This document shows, piece after piece, positions 52,288-60,213 of a stretch of DNA of 64,000 nucleotides. A model generated the notes under the pieces. It saw only the letters and a program-made list of their open reading frames with translations, was not told the origin of the DNA and ran no database searches. The position numbers were made by a program, and so were the translations under genes. This DNA comes from UBA10133 sp964528565 (GTDB taxonomy: Bacteria; Patescibacteriota; Microgenomatia; UBA1400; MFAQ01), in contig CAZGSP010000039.1 in NCBI GenBank assembly GCA_964528565.1, positions 1-64,000 on the forward strand. The letters run 5' to 3'. Each line of letters begins with the position of its first letter. Within the stretch, counting starts at the first letter, position 1.

Positions 52288-53968
52288 AGAATAACGGCTC
52301 TCCCGAGGGTAAGTATATTATGGCATCTTTTATGGCCGTGGAGTCGATGTCGGTACCTTCGACTTCCGCCCTGGTTAGGAAATAGATGGCGCCGGGAAGT
52401 GAGTTCTCCCGGACATTCTTTGAATCTACCAGGTTGGCAATGTATAGCTCCGAATCCCCTATCCGATTGCCTTCCAAATTATTTCTACCTTGAGTTGAAG
52501 TGAAAGCAAGATCGTTTTTGACAAAGTTTTGGAAACGCTTGGGGTCGAATTCGGTGTAGAACAAATAGAACATGAGGGGAGGATCGTACTTTGGTGAAAT
52601 AATGATCGGCCGACCGGGGTGTTTCTGGGCCAACTCAACAACTTCTTTTAATCCGGCACTAAAAGCTCTCTCCGAACTGTAACGATAATGGAACCAGTAA
52701 TCATGAATAAAGAAAACCGATTCCAAAAGAATAAGGCCAACAAAAAAGTAAAATAACGATTTTCGGTTACTGTATAGATAAGAAAGGGCGAGACCCGAAA
52801 TAATTACCGTCGGCTGTAACATCATGAACGAACGGCTGGCGTGACCGGCACCATCCCGGGTGATCGCCGAAGTGGAAACGGCGATCATCGTTAACAAACC
52901 CAATACCAGAAGAAGGCGGTCATGCCGGTGACGGATTAAGAAAAATATGCCGATCAGTAATAACGGCCCCATAGATCGGTAAAGCATTCCCGATCCGGCC
53001 GGTGAATGTCGAAGATTGGGATCCCCTTTCGTAAAGAGGAAGTCTGTAGAAAAGAGACCAAAAACATTATTAATGAGATTGCCGGCAAACCAGAAAGGTT
53101 TATTGTGGAAGAATTTAGTAGGGATCGAGGGTGAGGAACCGACGGGGGCACCGGGACCGATATCCAGTTGGCGCTGGAAATTAATTTCTGTCGCGGCCGT
53201 AGGATCGGAAAATATGGAAATATAATCGAACCGGGCGGTTGTTCCGCCTCCAACGAACATGATCACCAGAGGAATGAACATTGCCAAAAGAGCAATTTTG
53301 ACCGAAAGGCTCTTTTTGAATAATTCAAACGATCCGGGGAGCAGAAGTAAAACCACCGGATATGCGATAACGGACATTTTGGCCGTGTTGTAAACCATGG
53401 GCGAAAGGCCTAAAAACAAAACCGAGAGATATAAATAGGTATTTTTTCTTTTGATCAAAAATTCGGTAAAGAAATAAAAACCCGCCGTAACAAAGAAATA
53501 AAGCATCGCCAGGGCAAAACCGATCCGTGAATAAGTGAAATGCCAGGGAACGAGAGTCAGGATCAGAGCCCCAAACAGACCGGCGTGAGGGAGATCCAGA
53601 TCAAATAGTTTCTTGGATGAAAGATTTCCGATCAATAAATAAGTGAAGAGAATTCCTAATAAGCCAAAAAGTGCCGGAACAAGACGGATGGAAAGATCCA
53701 AGGGGACACTTAGAAGGTGGGCTAGGGCAATCAAATATATTGGAATGGGTGGTTGAACATCACTGAAGGAATGGAATTGAACAGGCAGACAAAAACCGGA
53801 ATAATCACACCCCGTCTTAATGAGAGACAGGGCTTGATAGCCCATATCCACTTCATCGGAGTAAAGACTGATAGGATTTAGGAGGAGTCCATAAAGCCTG
53901 AGAGCTCCGCCAAGCAAGACCACCAGGATCAATGGCCAATACTTGAGTGGTAGTTCTTTTATTTTCAT
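52271..53968 (-). CDS. PMT-like GT39 membrane glycosyltransferase, array member
   Basis: 565 residues. Loop 1 reads ISLYSDEVDMGYQALSLIKT with D38-E39; HSFSDVQPPIPIYLIALAHL follows, where other members have S-F-G-D-Y/F-K-x-P. The middle loop has TKFFHNKPFWFAGNLINNVF and LFSTDFLFTKGD. The loop motif W-E-x-N is GFALAM here (YSRIGFALAMLYFF), so the glutamate is lost in this copy. The tail carries LMFYLFYTEFDPKRFQNFVK. It is the most divergent of the six copies in the parts I compared. ATGA overlap (53965-53968) with the gene upstream. Confidence 0.86.
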   Translation of the reverse strand: MKIKELPLKYWPLILVVLLGGALRLYGLLLNPISLYSDEVDMGYQALSLIKTGCDYSGFCLPVQFHSFSDVQPPIPIYLIALAHLLSVPLDLSIRLVPALFGLLGILFTYLLIGNLSSKKLFDLDLPHAGLFGALILTLVPWHFTYSRIGFALAMLYFFVTAGFYFFTEFLIKRKNTYLYLSVLFLGLSPMVYNTAKMSVIAYPVVLLLLPGSFELFKKSLSVKIALLAMFIPLVIMFVGGGTTARFDYISIFSDPTAATEINFQRQLDIGPGAPVGSSPSIPTKFFHNKPFWFAGNLINNVFGLFSTDFLFTKGDPNLRHSPAGSGMLYRSMGPLLLIGIFFLIRHRHDRLLLVLGLLTMIAVSTSAITRDGAGHASRSFMMLQPTVIISGLALSYLYSNRKSLFYFFVGLILLESVFFIHDYWFHYRYSSERAFSAGLKEVVELAQKHPGRPIIISPKYDPPLMFYLFYTEFDPKRFQNFVKNDLAFTSTQGRNNLEGNRIGDSELYIANLVDSKNVRENSLPGAIYFLTRAEVEGTDIDSTAIKDAIIYLPSGEPLFYEVHF

Positions 53969-55641
53969 TTGGATTGTGGGTTGGTTCTTAATATTCTGAT
54001 GGCAACATCTCCATTAGGTAGTTTCACTTCCTTTATTATAGAGAGGTGGTGTTCCGCTATCTGGACCGGCCCGATAGCAATATTTTCGGCTACGATATAC
54101 TGATCGACGTGATCGGTATCTATACCCCATTGAAAGTTCTTGACGGTGATTCTTCCGAGATTTTTGGTGGGGTTCCGTTCCATGTTTATGTAATACTCGT
54201 CTAACGGTACTTCGAAGTTGTCTTTTTGATAAATGGCCGGGTCATATTTCATAAAAAATAACATTAAGATATAGGCGTCACCACGGGACCCGTCAACGAT
54301 CACCGGCAATGTGGTGTCCAGTTTGGGAATTTCTTCTGCTATCTGCTCCCATCCATAGTTCCAATAAGTGGACGTAAAATGGTCATTTAAATAAAAAATG
54401 GAAATAAACATTTGAGTCGAAGAAAATAGAATTAAAATACCCAGAACGAGAAGTTTGTATTTGTTGAGTGCCGGCAAAATAATCTCCCAGAGTTTAATAA
54501 GGCCGAAGGAAATAAGTATGGTTTGGGGAATAACCAACGAGAGAGCTCTTAGGGTTGAATAGGGGTCCCTGGTGAGAGCTGCCGGCACCGGAGAAATAAG
54601 AAGTAGAACAAAAGTAAATATTTTTAAACCTTTACGATCTTTTTCTTTAATTAAAAAGTAAAGACCGGCAAGATAAAACAGAAGCAACCAGGGGAAAAAG
54701 GTACCCATATCGGGATACGGCTTCCTGGGTCCGGAGTCCCCTAATTGAAACATATACCGGGGGGATAGATAAGAGGAATAAAGTGAAAAAAATTCTTTGG
54801 CTGAGAGCGTCTGAGGAATATTGACAATTCTCCGGAGAGTTGAACCGTCTTCTTTTAAACCCCAAGGATTTTGACGGGACGAAAGAATATTTAGACTGGA
54901 AGTGCGGGCTTGGAATCCCGGAGTCCTCATTATCGTGAGCATGGGTACGACAAGAACAAAACCAAGAATAAAGCTGATGATGACGGGGATGATAAAAGTC
55001 TTTTTGCCAGCCAAGAGTTCTTTGTAATGTCCGATTGCCAGAGCCAGTACCAAAACGGGGACTATTAATGTTTCGGCCCGGTAGGCCGAAAAGGATAACG
55101 CATAAAAAATCGCAGAAGCAACAAACAACCATGGCCTCTTGAGAGCATAAAAGAACATTAAGGAGCCGAGGATTAGGAGAAAGAGAGCAACGTTTGTTTC
55201 GTAGGCGGTACGGCTATAAGCAATATGCCAGGGAGAAACAGCAAGGAAAAAGGTGGAAATCAAAGCTAAGATGCTTCCATATTTTTCCGTCGAAATTTTC
55301 TTCACCAAAAAATACAGGAGAGGAATCGTGAGAATTCCAAGAATGACGGAGGGCAAACGAACAGAAAGAGGGTTTAGTCCAAAAACCGCTATAACCGGTA
55401 CGGTGATATAGGTATATACAGGACTTTGAAAGGTAGCGAAGGAACGAAACATGGCCGGAAATGATTTCCCAAATTCATCTTTGCCTGTTTGGAGAATTGA
55501 GTAAGCGTTATAGCCTAGTGCCGCCTCATCGACATAAAAACCTTTAGGTGTTTCTCCGATCCGGTACAGCCGGAAAAAGCCGGCTATAAGGATAATGAGT
55601 ATCAATAATAGTGCCGGTAAATACCTGAAGGAGAATTTCAT
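53965..55641 (-). CDS. PMT-like GT39 membrane glycosyltransferase, array member
   Basis: 558 residues. Loop 1 reads GFYVDEAALGYNAYSILQTG with D38-E39; RSFATFQSPVYTYITVPVIA follows; 'SPWHIAYSRTAYETNVALFL' holds the E-T-N form of the loop motif. The middle loop has SAKEFFSLYSSYLSPRYMFQ. The soluble tail has YILMLFFMKYDPAIYQKDNF, the array's Y-D-P motif. It starts in a 4-nt overlap (ATGA, 55638-55641) with the short membrane protein upstream, so the two proteins are made together. Confidence 0.87.
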   Translation of the reverse strand: MKFSFRYLPALLLILIILIAGFFRLYRIGETPKGFYVDEAALGYNAYSILQTGKDEFGKSFPAMFRSFATFQSPVYTYITVPVIAVFGLNPLSVRLPSVILGILTIPLLYFLVKKISTEKYGSILALISTFFLAVSPWHIAYSRTAYETNVALFLLILGSLMFFYALKRPWLFVASAIFYALSFSAYRAETLIVPVLVLALAIGHYKELLAGKKTFIIPVIISFILGFVLVVPMLTIMRTPGFQARTSSLNILSSRQNPWGLKEDGSTLRRIVNIPQTLSAKEFFSLYSSYLSPRYMFQLGDSGPRKPYPDMGTFFPWLLLFYLAGLYFLIKEKDRKGLKIFTFVLLLISPVPAALTRDPYSTLRALSLVIPQTILISFGLIKLWEIILPALNKYKLLVLGILILFSSTQMFISIFYLNDHFTSTYWNYGWEQIAEEIPKLDTTLPVIVDGSRGDAYILMLFFMKYDPAIYQKDNFEVPLDEYYINMERNPTKNLGRITVKNFQWGIDTDHVDQYIVAENIAIGPVQIAEHHLSIIKEVKLPNGDVAIRILRTNPQSK

Positions 55642-56459
55642 GATCGATAGATAATTATCCGAGCTAATTCAATAAATGAAATCAGAACAAAGACTACAGA
55701 AAAAATCAAAAAATATTTGGCGGATAGGGTCTTTAGTTTTTTCAAACCAAAGATAGACATAATGGAAACCGGAACACACAAGAGAATATCGAACCGATCC
55801 TGGTTATTTATGAAACTAATTGAAAGCACCATGGCCAGAAAGACACTCACAAGCCAAGCTTTGTCTCGGCTATCTTTTAGGTAGAACAAACCCAAAAGAA
55901 AAGGAATAATTGCCAGGTAGGAATATTTTATGAGGTTTTGATTGTCCCCCGATTCTCTCGGGTGTAGAGCAAAAAAGTAGTTATTGGGGTCAAGCGAGAC
56001 AAATAGGTTTGCCTTGTATTTATTTTGAAAAACAGTGGTTTTGTTTTCAAATATCCGGGCTAGGTTACGATTTGGGATCAGGGAAATTTTCTTAATTAAA
56101 GTATCTTTGGCTAAGGGATCGGGGGTGAAGATGGAATAAGCGTAAAAAGTCTTCCAGGAGAAAAGGGAAACGAGAAACAATAGAAAAGAAAAAATAAAGA
56201 GTCCGGTTTTGTCGAAGTTCTTAATGTTTAATAAAAAGATGAGAAAGGGAATCAATAAGTAGGCCGGGTGAATCAAAGGCAGTAGCAGATATATAAAGTA
56301 ACGTAATTTGTTGCCGGTGCGAAACAAAAAGTAATCGAGGAGAACTAATGAGGCGGCCAGAATGAACGGAACCCAGGAATCGGAATTGGATAAAATAAAG
56401 GAAAGGGGCCAGAAGGCCAGTATCAAAACAGCCGAGATCCAAAATAAAAACGTTTTCAT
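55638..56459 (-). CDS. Short membrane protein resembling the C-terminal half of the GT39 array family
   Basis: 273 residues with about seven hydrophobic segments and no D-E pair in an N-terminal loop. Residues about 125-190 read NRNLARIFENKTTVFQNKYK, then FVSLDPNNYFFALHPRE, which parallels the middle-loop element of the array enzymes (HNK or YNR, about fifteen residues, then S-P-x-x-x-F). A last helix pair follows, but the soluble tail of the enzymes is missing. It therefore looks like a half-size relative without catalytic residues. It starts 23 bp after the array gene at 56483 and its stop overlaps the next array gene (ATGA). It may be a partner subunit or a decaying copy; the intact frame and coupling favour a function. 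Confidence 0.72.
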   Translation of the reverse strand: MKTFLFWISAVLILAFWPLSFILSNSDSWVPFILAASLVLLDYFLFRTGNKLRYFIYLLLPLIHPAYLLIPFLIFLLNIKNFDKTGLFIFSFLLFLVSLFSWKTFYAYSIFTPDPLAKDTLIKKISLIPNRNLARIFENKTTVFQNKYKANLFVSLDPNNYFFALHPRESGDNQNLIKYSYLAIIPFLLGLFYLKDSRDKAWLVSVFLAMVLSISFINNQDRFDILLCVPVSIMSIFGLKKLKTLSAKYFLIFSVVFVLISFIELARIIIYRS

Positions 56460-56482
56460 GTTAACTAGACAAATTATATGCG

Positions 56483-58174
56483 TTATCTATCCGAAATAGC
56501 ATAAAGTCCTGAAGAATTATTAAGGAAAGGCGCGTAAGCTTTTTGGTTTTGGGAATCAATCAATTCTTTCGGGATACTCCAAGGGCTGGAAATATAAAGA
56601 TTGTTCCGGGTGTGATCAATATCCGGCCAGTTTATAGGGCCAAAAAAATAATTCTCGAAATCGGTTCCACCGGTATTCCTGACGGAGCCGGTATTGTATG
56701 AGGACGGATCGTATTGCGAATAAAAAAGAAAGTATAAATAAGGAACACCGTAAGTATATGGACCATCCGTGCCAAACCGAGGGTCGATATAAACTTTCTC
56801 GTATTCCGAGTGGTGATTTCGTGCGTAGATGGCCATTTGTTTCCAACCATACGATCTGGCTTCCGACAACTCAATGGGATAGTGAAGGGTGTAGTAGTCG
56901 ACAAACCTCAGTATTCCCAAAAGATAACCACCAACGACGACTACTGCGAGGAGAGATTTCCAGAAAGTATTCTTAAACTTCCCGTAAACAAATAACATTC
57001 CCAAAGAGATGAGAATCGAAAAGACGGGAACTATATTTAGAGTGCGCAGAGCGTGTTGACTGTTATTGGTAATGGAGGCAGGAATAAGGGCGATGAAAAA
57101 CCACACGGCTAAAACATTTGCCGTAAATTTTCCGGATAAATAATCGGTTACAAATTTGTGTCGGAAGAAAAGTAGAAGTGAACCGATGATCAAAAAGGGG
57201 TATTCAATCATATAAATTACACCCTGTCCCGGATGACCCGGAGTGGCTAGACCTAAGCCATCGGAAAGGTAAAAATTTGGGGAAAAATACTCTAGGAAAC
57301 GCTTGTACCAGAAAGAGATCAGGCCAACAGCAGAGGTAAGCCAAGAGAGGGGATGTCCGGAAATAAAAGGTAATATACCGTTGGTGTAGTCGTAATCTTT
57401 CGTTAACAGGGTCATACCGGCGCGGGTGCCACCGGATCCAAGAATGAAGTTCTTGACGAAAAAAACAGTAATAAAGAATAACGCAAATGAAATGAAGAAA
57501 AGAGAATTTTTCTTGTTGGAATACCAAGAGGTAATACTAGACTTGAAGAATCGGTAATTGGCGAAAATTATAAATAAATTTAACAATGGGACTACGATCT
57601 TGGTAGAGTGATAAGTAATGGCGGAAAAGTAGGCAAAAATAACCATTAAGAAGAAGTCGGATATTTTTTCCGATCGCCGCCAACGAAAGGTAAAGATCAA
57701 ATTTAGAAGCAAAAACGATAATGCCGTAATGGCTTCGAATCCGGAACGGGAAAATGGTACTAGCCACGGAGATAGAGTAAAAATAAAAGTGGCTAAATAA
57801 GACAGTTCTGCCGACTTATTGCTAAAAATGAAACGGCTGATTAAAATCCAAAACAAAAAGACATTTAAGGCAGAAAAAACTGCCACCGGGAGACGGGTGC
57901 CCAGCTCGGTCAAGCCAAACAATTTTATAAAGGGAACTGTCACATAGATGAGTACCGGCGCCTTGTAGTCGCCAACCGACTTAAAAGATATAGGGAGAAA
58001 AGACCCCCACTCGTCTCTCCCGGTCTTAAGAATTGAGTAGGCATTGTAACCGATTGAGACTTCATCGATCGAAAGAGACGGTGGATATGACGTCAGCTTG
58101 TAAAACTGGGTGAAGAAAACAATGACTCCGATAATTAGCCAAAAAATTATTTTGTAATGATTTTTTCTCATCAT
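56483..58174 (-). CDS. PMT-like GT39 membrane glycosyltransferase, array member
   Basis: 563 residues. Loop 1 reads SLSIDEVSIGYNAYSILKTG with D37-E38, then RDEWGSFLPISFKSVGDYKA and TRLPVAVFSALNVFLFWILI. 'SPWLVPFSRSGFEAITALSF' is the loop motif with E-A-I. The middle loop has KRFLEYFSPNFYLSDGLGLA. The soluble tail has YLYFLFYSQYDPSSYNTGSV, matching the array's Y-D-P element. It begins with two consecutive ATG codons (58174, 58171); the first overlaps the TGA of the short membrane protein upstream. Sixth copy of the array, separated from the others by the 273-residue protein. Confidence 0.87.
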   Translation of the reverse strand: MMRKNHYKIIFWLIIGVIVFFTQFYKLTSYPPSLSIDEVSIGYNAYSILKTGRDEWGSFLPISFKSVGDYKAPVLIYVTVPFIKLFGLTELGTRLPVAVFSALNVFLFWILISRFIFSNKSAELSYLATFIFTLSPWLVPFSRSGFEAITALSFLLLNLIFTFRWRRSEKISDFFLMVIFAYFSAITYHSTKIVVPLLNLFIIFANYRFFKSSITSWYSNKKNSLFFISFALFFITVFFVKNFILGSGGTRAGMTLLTKDYDYTNGILPFISGHPLSWLTSAVGLISFWYKRFLEYFSPNFYLSDGLGLATPGHPGQGVIYMIEYPFLIIGSLLLFFRHKFVTDYLSGKFTANVLAVWFFIALIPASITNNSQHALRTLNIVPVFSILISLGMLFVYGKFKNTFWKSLLAVVVVGGYLLGILRFVDYYTLHYPIELSEARSYGWKQMAIYARNHHSEYEKVYIDPRFGTDGPYTYGVPYLYFLFYSQYDPSSYNTGSVRNTGGTDFENYFFGPINWPDIDHTRNNLYISSPWSIPKELIDSQNQKAYAPFLNNSSGLYAISDR

Positions 58175-58860
58175 ATCGGGAAATATGTGGTAACTCTTAA
58201 GTGATAGAGAAGATAGAGGACGTTTAAGATGGCAAAAAATATCGTTGTTTTCCTTGAGGAAGAATAGTATCCCTGAGCCGACAGTAAGGCGAGGAAAAAG
58301 ATGACGCCGAAACTATAAAGCATGGCCTGATCTACATAGATGAATCCCGTCAGTAGTAATAAAGAAGATAAGGATATCAAAAACGGGAGGTAAGAATAGC
58401 TAATTTTGTGCTTATTGTGCTTGAAATAGCTATAGATAAAGTAAATATCCCAGGGAAAAAGATAGCCTAAAGGGTAAAAAGAACCGATTTTGTGCCAGAA
58501 ACCGGAGGCAAAAATAGCGGCCGGTGAAAGTAATTTGTCGAAATTTTCGATAAAAGAATAGGACAACTCTGTTTTGTTATGAATCAGTTTGGCCACAAAA
58601 TTTCCGGCAAAATCGGGGTGCTCGCCTCTTTGAGAGTTGATAGCATTTAGTAGCCCCATATCCAGACCCAGTCTGGGCTTTATGATAAACAAGGAGACTG
58701 CCAGAACCATAAGAAAAATCAGTAATTGATAACTCTTGGGTTTGGTAAATAAAACATATAAAAGTAAACCCAGGACAAAGGATGTTAAAAGCAAAAAAAT
58801 ACTTTGACCGGAAAAAAGAATAATGGGTAGCGTGGAGAGATAAAAAACAACGAAGATCAT
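58171..58860 (-). CDS. Short membrane protein resembling the C-terminal half of the GT39 array family
   Basis: 229 residues with about seven hydrophobic segments and no catalytic D-E. Residues about 88-120 read FVAKLIHNKTELSYSFIENF followed by LLSPAAIFASG, and then SFYPLGYLFPWDIYFIYSYF. The array enzymes have the same order: HNQ/HNK, a helix start, S-P-x-x-x-F-x-x-G, then a G-x-x-x-P-x-x-x-x-x helix. It is thus a half-size relative lacking the N-terminal catalytic half and the soluble tail. It overlaps both neighbours by 4 nt (ATGA), so it is translated with a GT87-like protein upstream and an array enzyme downstream. Function unknown. Confidence 0.72.
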   Translation of the reverse strand: MIFVVFYLSTLPIILFSGQSIFLLLTSFVLGLLLYVLFTKPKSYQLLIFLMVLAVSLFIIKPRLGLDMGLLNAINSQRGEHPDFAGNFVAKLIHNKTELSYSFIENFDKLLSPAAIFASGFWHKIGSFYPLGYLFPWDIYFIYSYFKHNKHKISYSYLPFLISLSSLLLLTGFIYVDQAMLYSFGVIFFLALLSAQGYYSSSRKTTIFFAILNVLYLLYHLRVTTYFPI

Positions 58861-60101
58861 TGCGTCTTGAGACGGGGCTTAAATAAGTCGGCGATCAAAA
58901 AAATGCTAACGCCGGCAAATAGACTCCTAACCGAACTCTTGAGAAAAATCAAGTCGGTTTTTCCGGCCAGTAACTTGTCCATTCCGGGAAAATTATTTAG
59001 ATTCCGATTAATCACGGCGAAAAGGCCTACCGAAAGCGAGTTATCAAAGGTTAAGACAATAAAGACATAACAAGCAAAAAGTGTAAGATCCAGCCAAAGG
59101 TTGTGCCAACTACTATCCACCAACTCAATAACAATAAAGGGGGCGACCCAGATGAACCATTGAGGGTGATAATGGGTGACGGAAAAAAGAATCAGGAAAT
59201 AGGCAAGATAATACTTCCAAAGATTTTGAACTAAGTTTGAGTTTCTGAAGGCGTGTAAATAGACAAGGACAACACCGATCAAGTATGGATATATCCCCTC
59301 TGCGGCCGTCACCATCCATTCCATATAAAACATTTTTTGCGACTTGGCGCCGAAGACCATGTATTTAAATGCAGAAGAGCCAAGAAAGGGCGCGATGGTA
59401 ATGAGATAAGGCAAAACTCCACAAAGGGTAACTTTGAAGCCCGTCCAAAAATCCTTGGCACTAAAGATAATAAACGGTAGTAAAAAAATCGGGTACTGCT
59501 TAAAAGCGGCTCCGAGCGAGATCATGACCGCGGCCAGGTAAAGATTTTTCTTTTTGGCAAAGTACAAAGAAAGCACGGTAAAGAGCACGGGAATGATATC
59601 GAAAACACCCATGGCAAAAGTGGCATAAAGGGTGACCGGATTAAATAGCCAGAGGAGAAAAGCCCATCTTTTTTTCTTCACATCTTCAAAAAGAGAACTC
59701 AGGGCAAAAGCAACCCCGATATCAACTAATAAGTAAGGTAACTTAAGAAGGATCAGGTTGAAAGAAAGGGCGGGCAATTTGTAGACCGAAATACCGTTCA
59801 TCAGACTAAGAAAGAAATTTTCCGGAATGATCAAGGTAAAGAGCTTAAGAAATGATCCCAAGGTAAAGTACGTTAAAGGCGGATAGATAAAGATATCCCC
59901 TACTCCGAAATTTTGGACCAAAGGATGAGTGGCCGGTAGACTAACCAGATAGTCATAAATGTTAAAAACATTTTTATAGGCGAAAAAATAACTTGTGAGA
60001 ACCTGGCCGGACAAATCGGGATGAAAGGTAATGCCGGAAATAACCAGCCTGAGGACGATAGCCGATATTAGTGCTATGACCAGACCCTTGGTGAATTTCA
60101 T
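58857..60101 (-). CDS. GT-C membrane protein, DUF2029/GT87-like
   Basis: 414 residues and about ten membrane segments. After TM1 it has FHPDLSGQVLTSYFFAYKNV, then VGDIFIYPPLTYFTLGSFLK; LLWLFNPVTLYATFAMGVFD and AAFKQYPIFLLPFIIFSAK follow. The Y-P-P-L-x-Y, W-x-x-N-P and K-x-x-P-x-x-L-x-P elements are typical of GT87/DUF2029 and ALG6/ALG8-like GT-C proteins. D28 (HPD) is the likely catalytic acid. It is the first gene of the 60-43 kb block, and its ATG lies 6 nt after an extended -10 box. Confidence 0.83.
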   Translation of the reverse strand: MKFTKGLVIALISAIVLRLVISGITFHPDLSGQVLTSYFFAYKNVFNIYDYLVSLPATHPLVQNFGVGDIFIYPPLTYFTLGSFLKLFTLIIPENFFLSLMNGISVYKLPALSFNLILLKLPYLLVDIGVAFALSSLFEDVKKKRWAFLLWLFNPVTLYATFAMGVFDIIPVLFTVLSLYFAKKKNLYLAAVMISLGAAFKQYPIFLLPFIIFSAKDFWTGFKVTLCGVLPYLITIAPFLGSSAFKYMVFGAKSQKMFYMEWMVTAAEGIYPYLIGVVLVYLHAFRNSNLVQNLWKYYLAYFLILFSVTHYHPQWFIWVAPFIVIELVDSSWHNLWLDLTLFACYVFIVLTFDNSLSVGLFAVINRNLNNFPGMDKLLAGKTDLIFLKSSVRSLFAGVSIFLIADLFKPRLKTQ

Positions 60102-60116
60102 GGTTTAAGTATATCA
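60102..60116 (-). promoter_or_regulatory. Extended -10 promoter of the GT-C block, leaderless layout
   Basis: On the minus strand TGATATACT (60108-60116, TGn + TATACT), six nt (TAAACC), then the ATG at 60101. It should drive the whole 60-43 kb GT-C block. Confidence 0.6.
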
Positions 60117-60139
60117 AGACTTGGAGTACGATATCTTAG

Positions 60140-60154
60140 TGAAGAATTTCTTCA
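60140..60154. repeat. 15-bp inverted repeat in the divergent promoter gap
   Basis: TGAAGAATTTCTTCA: 7-bp arms match perfectly around one central base. It lies between the -10 boxes at 60108-60113 and 60201-60206. It could be a regulator binding site; as a hairpin its loop would be too tight unless the arms open. Confidence 0.4.
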
Positions 60155-60197
60155 TATTTTTAGGCAGGTGGGATGTTTATGTCAAAAAATAAATTTT

Positions 60198-60213
60198 TGC
60201 TAAAATTAAGCGG
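60198..60213 (+). promoter_or_regulatory. Extended -10 promoter of the GT-C gene at 60213, leaderless layout
   Basis: TGCTAAAAT (60198-60206, TGn + TAAAAT), six nt (TAAGCG), then the GTG at 60213. The spacing supports this GTG as the real start. Confidence 0.58.

Noticed and set aside
47276..58174. Repeats in the PMT array as mobile elements
   Set aside because: The repeated stretches are conserved coding motifs of paralogs; no terminal inverted repeats, target duplications or transposase are present.
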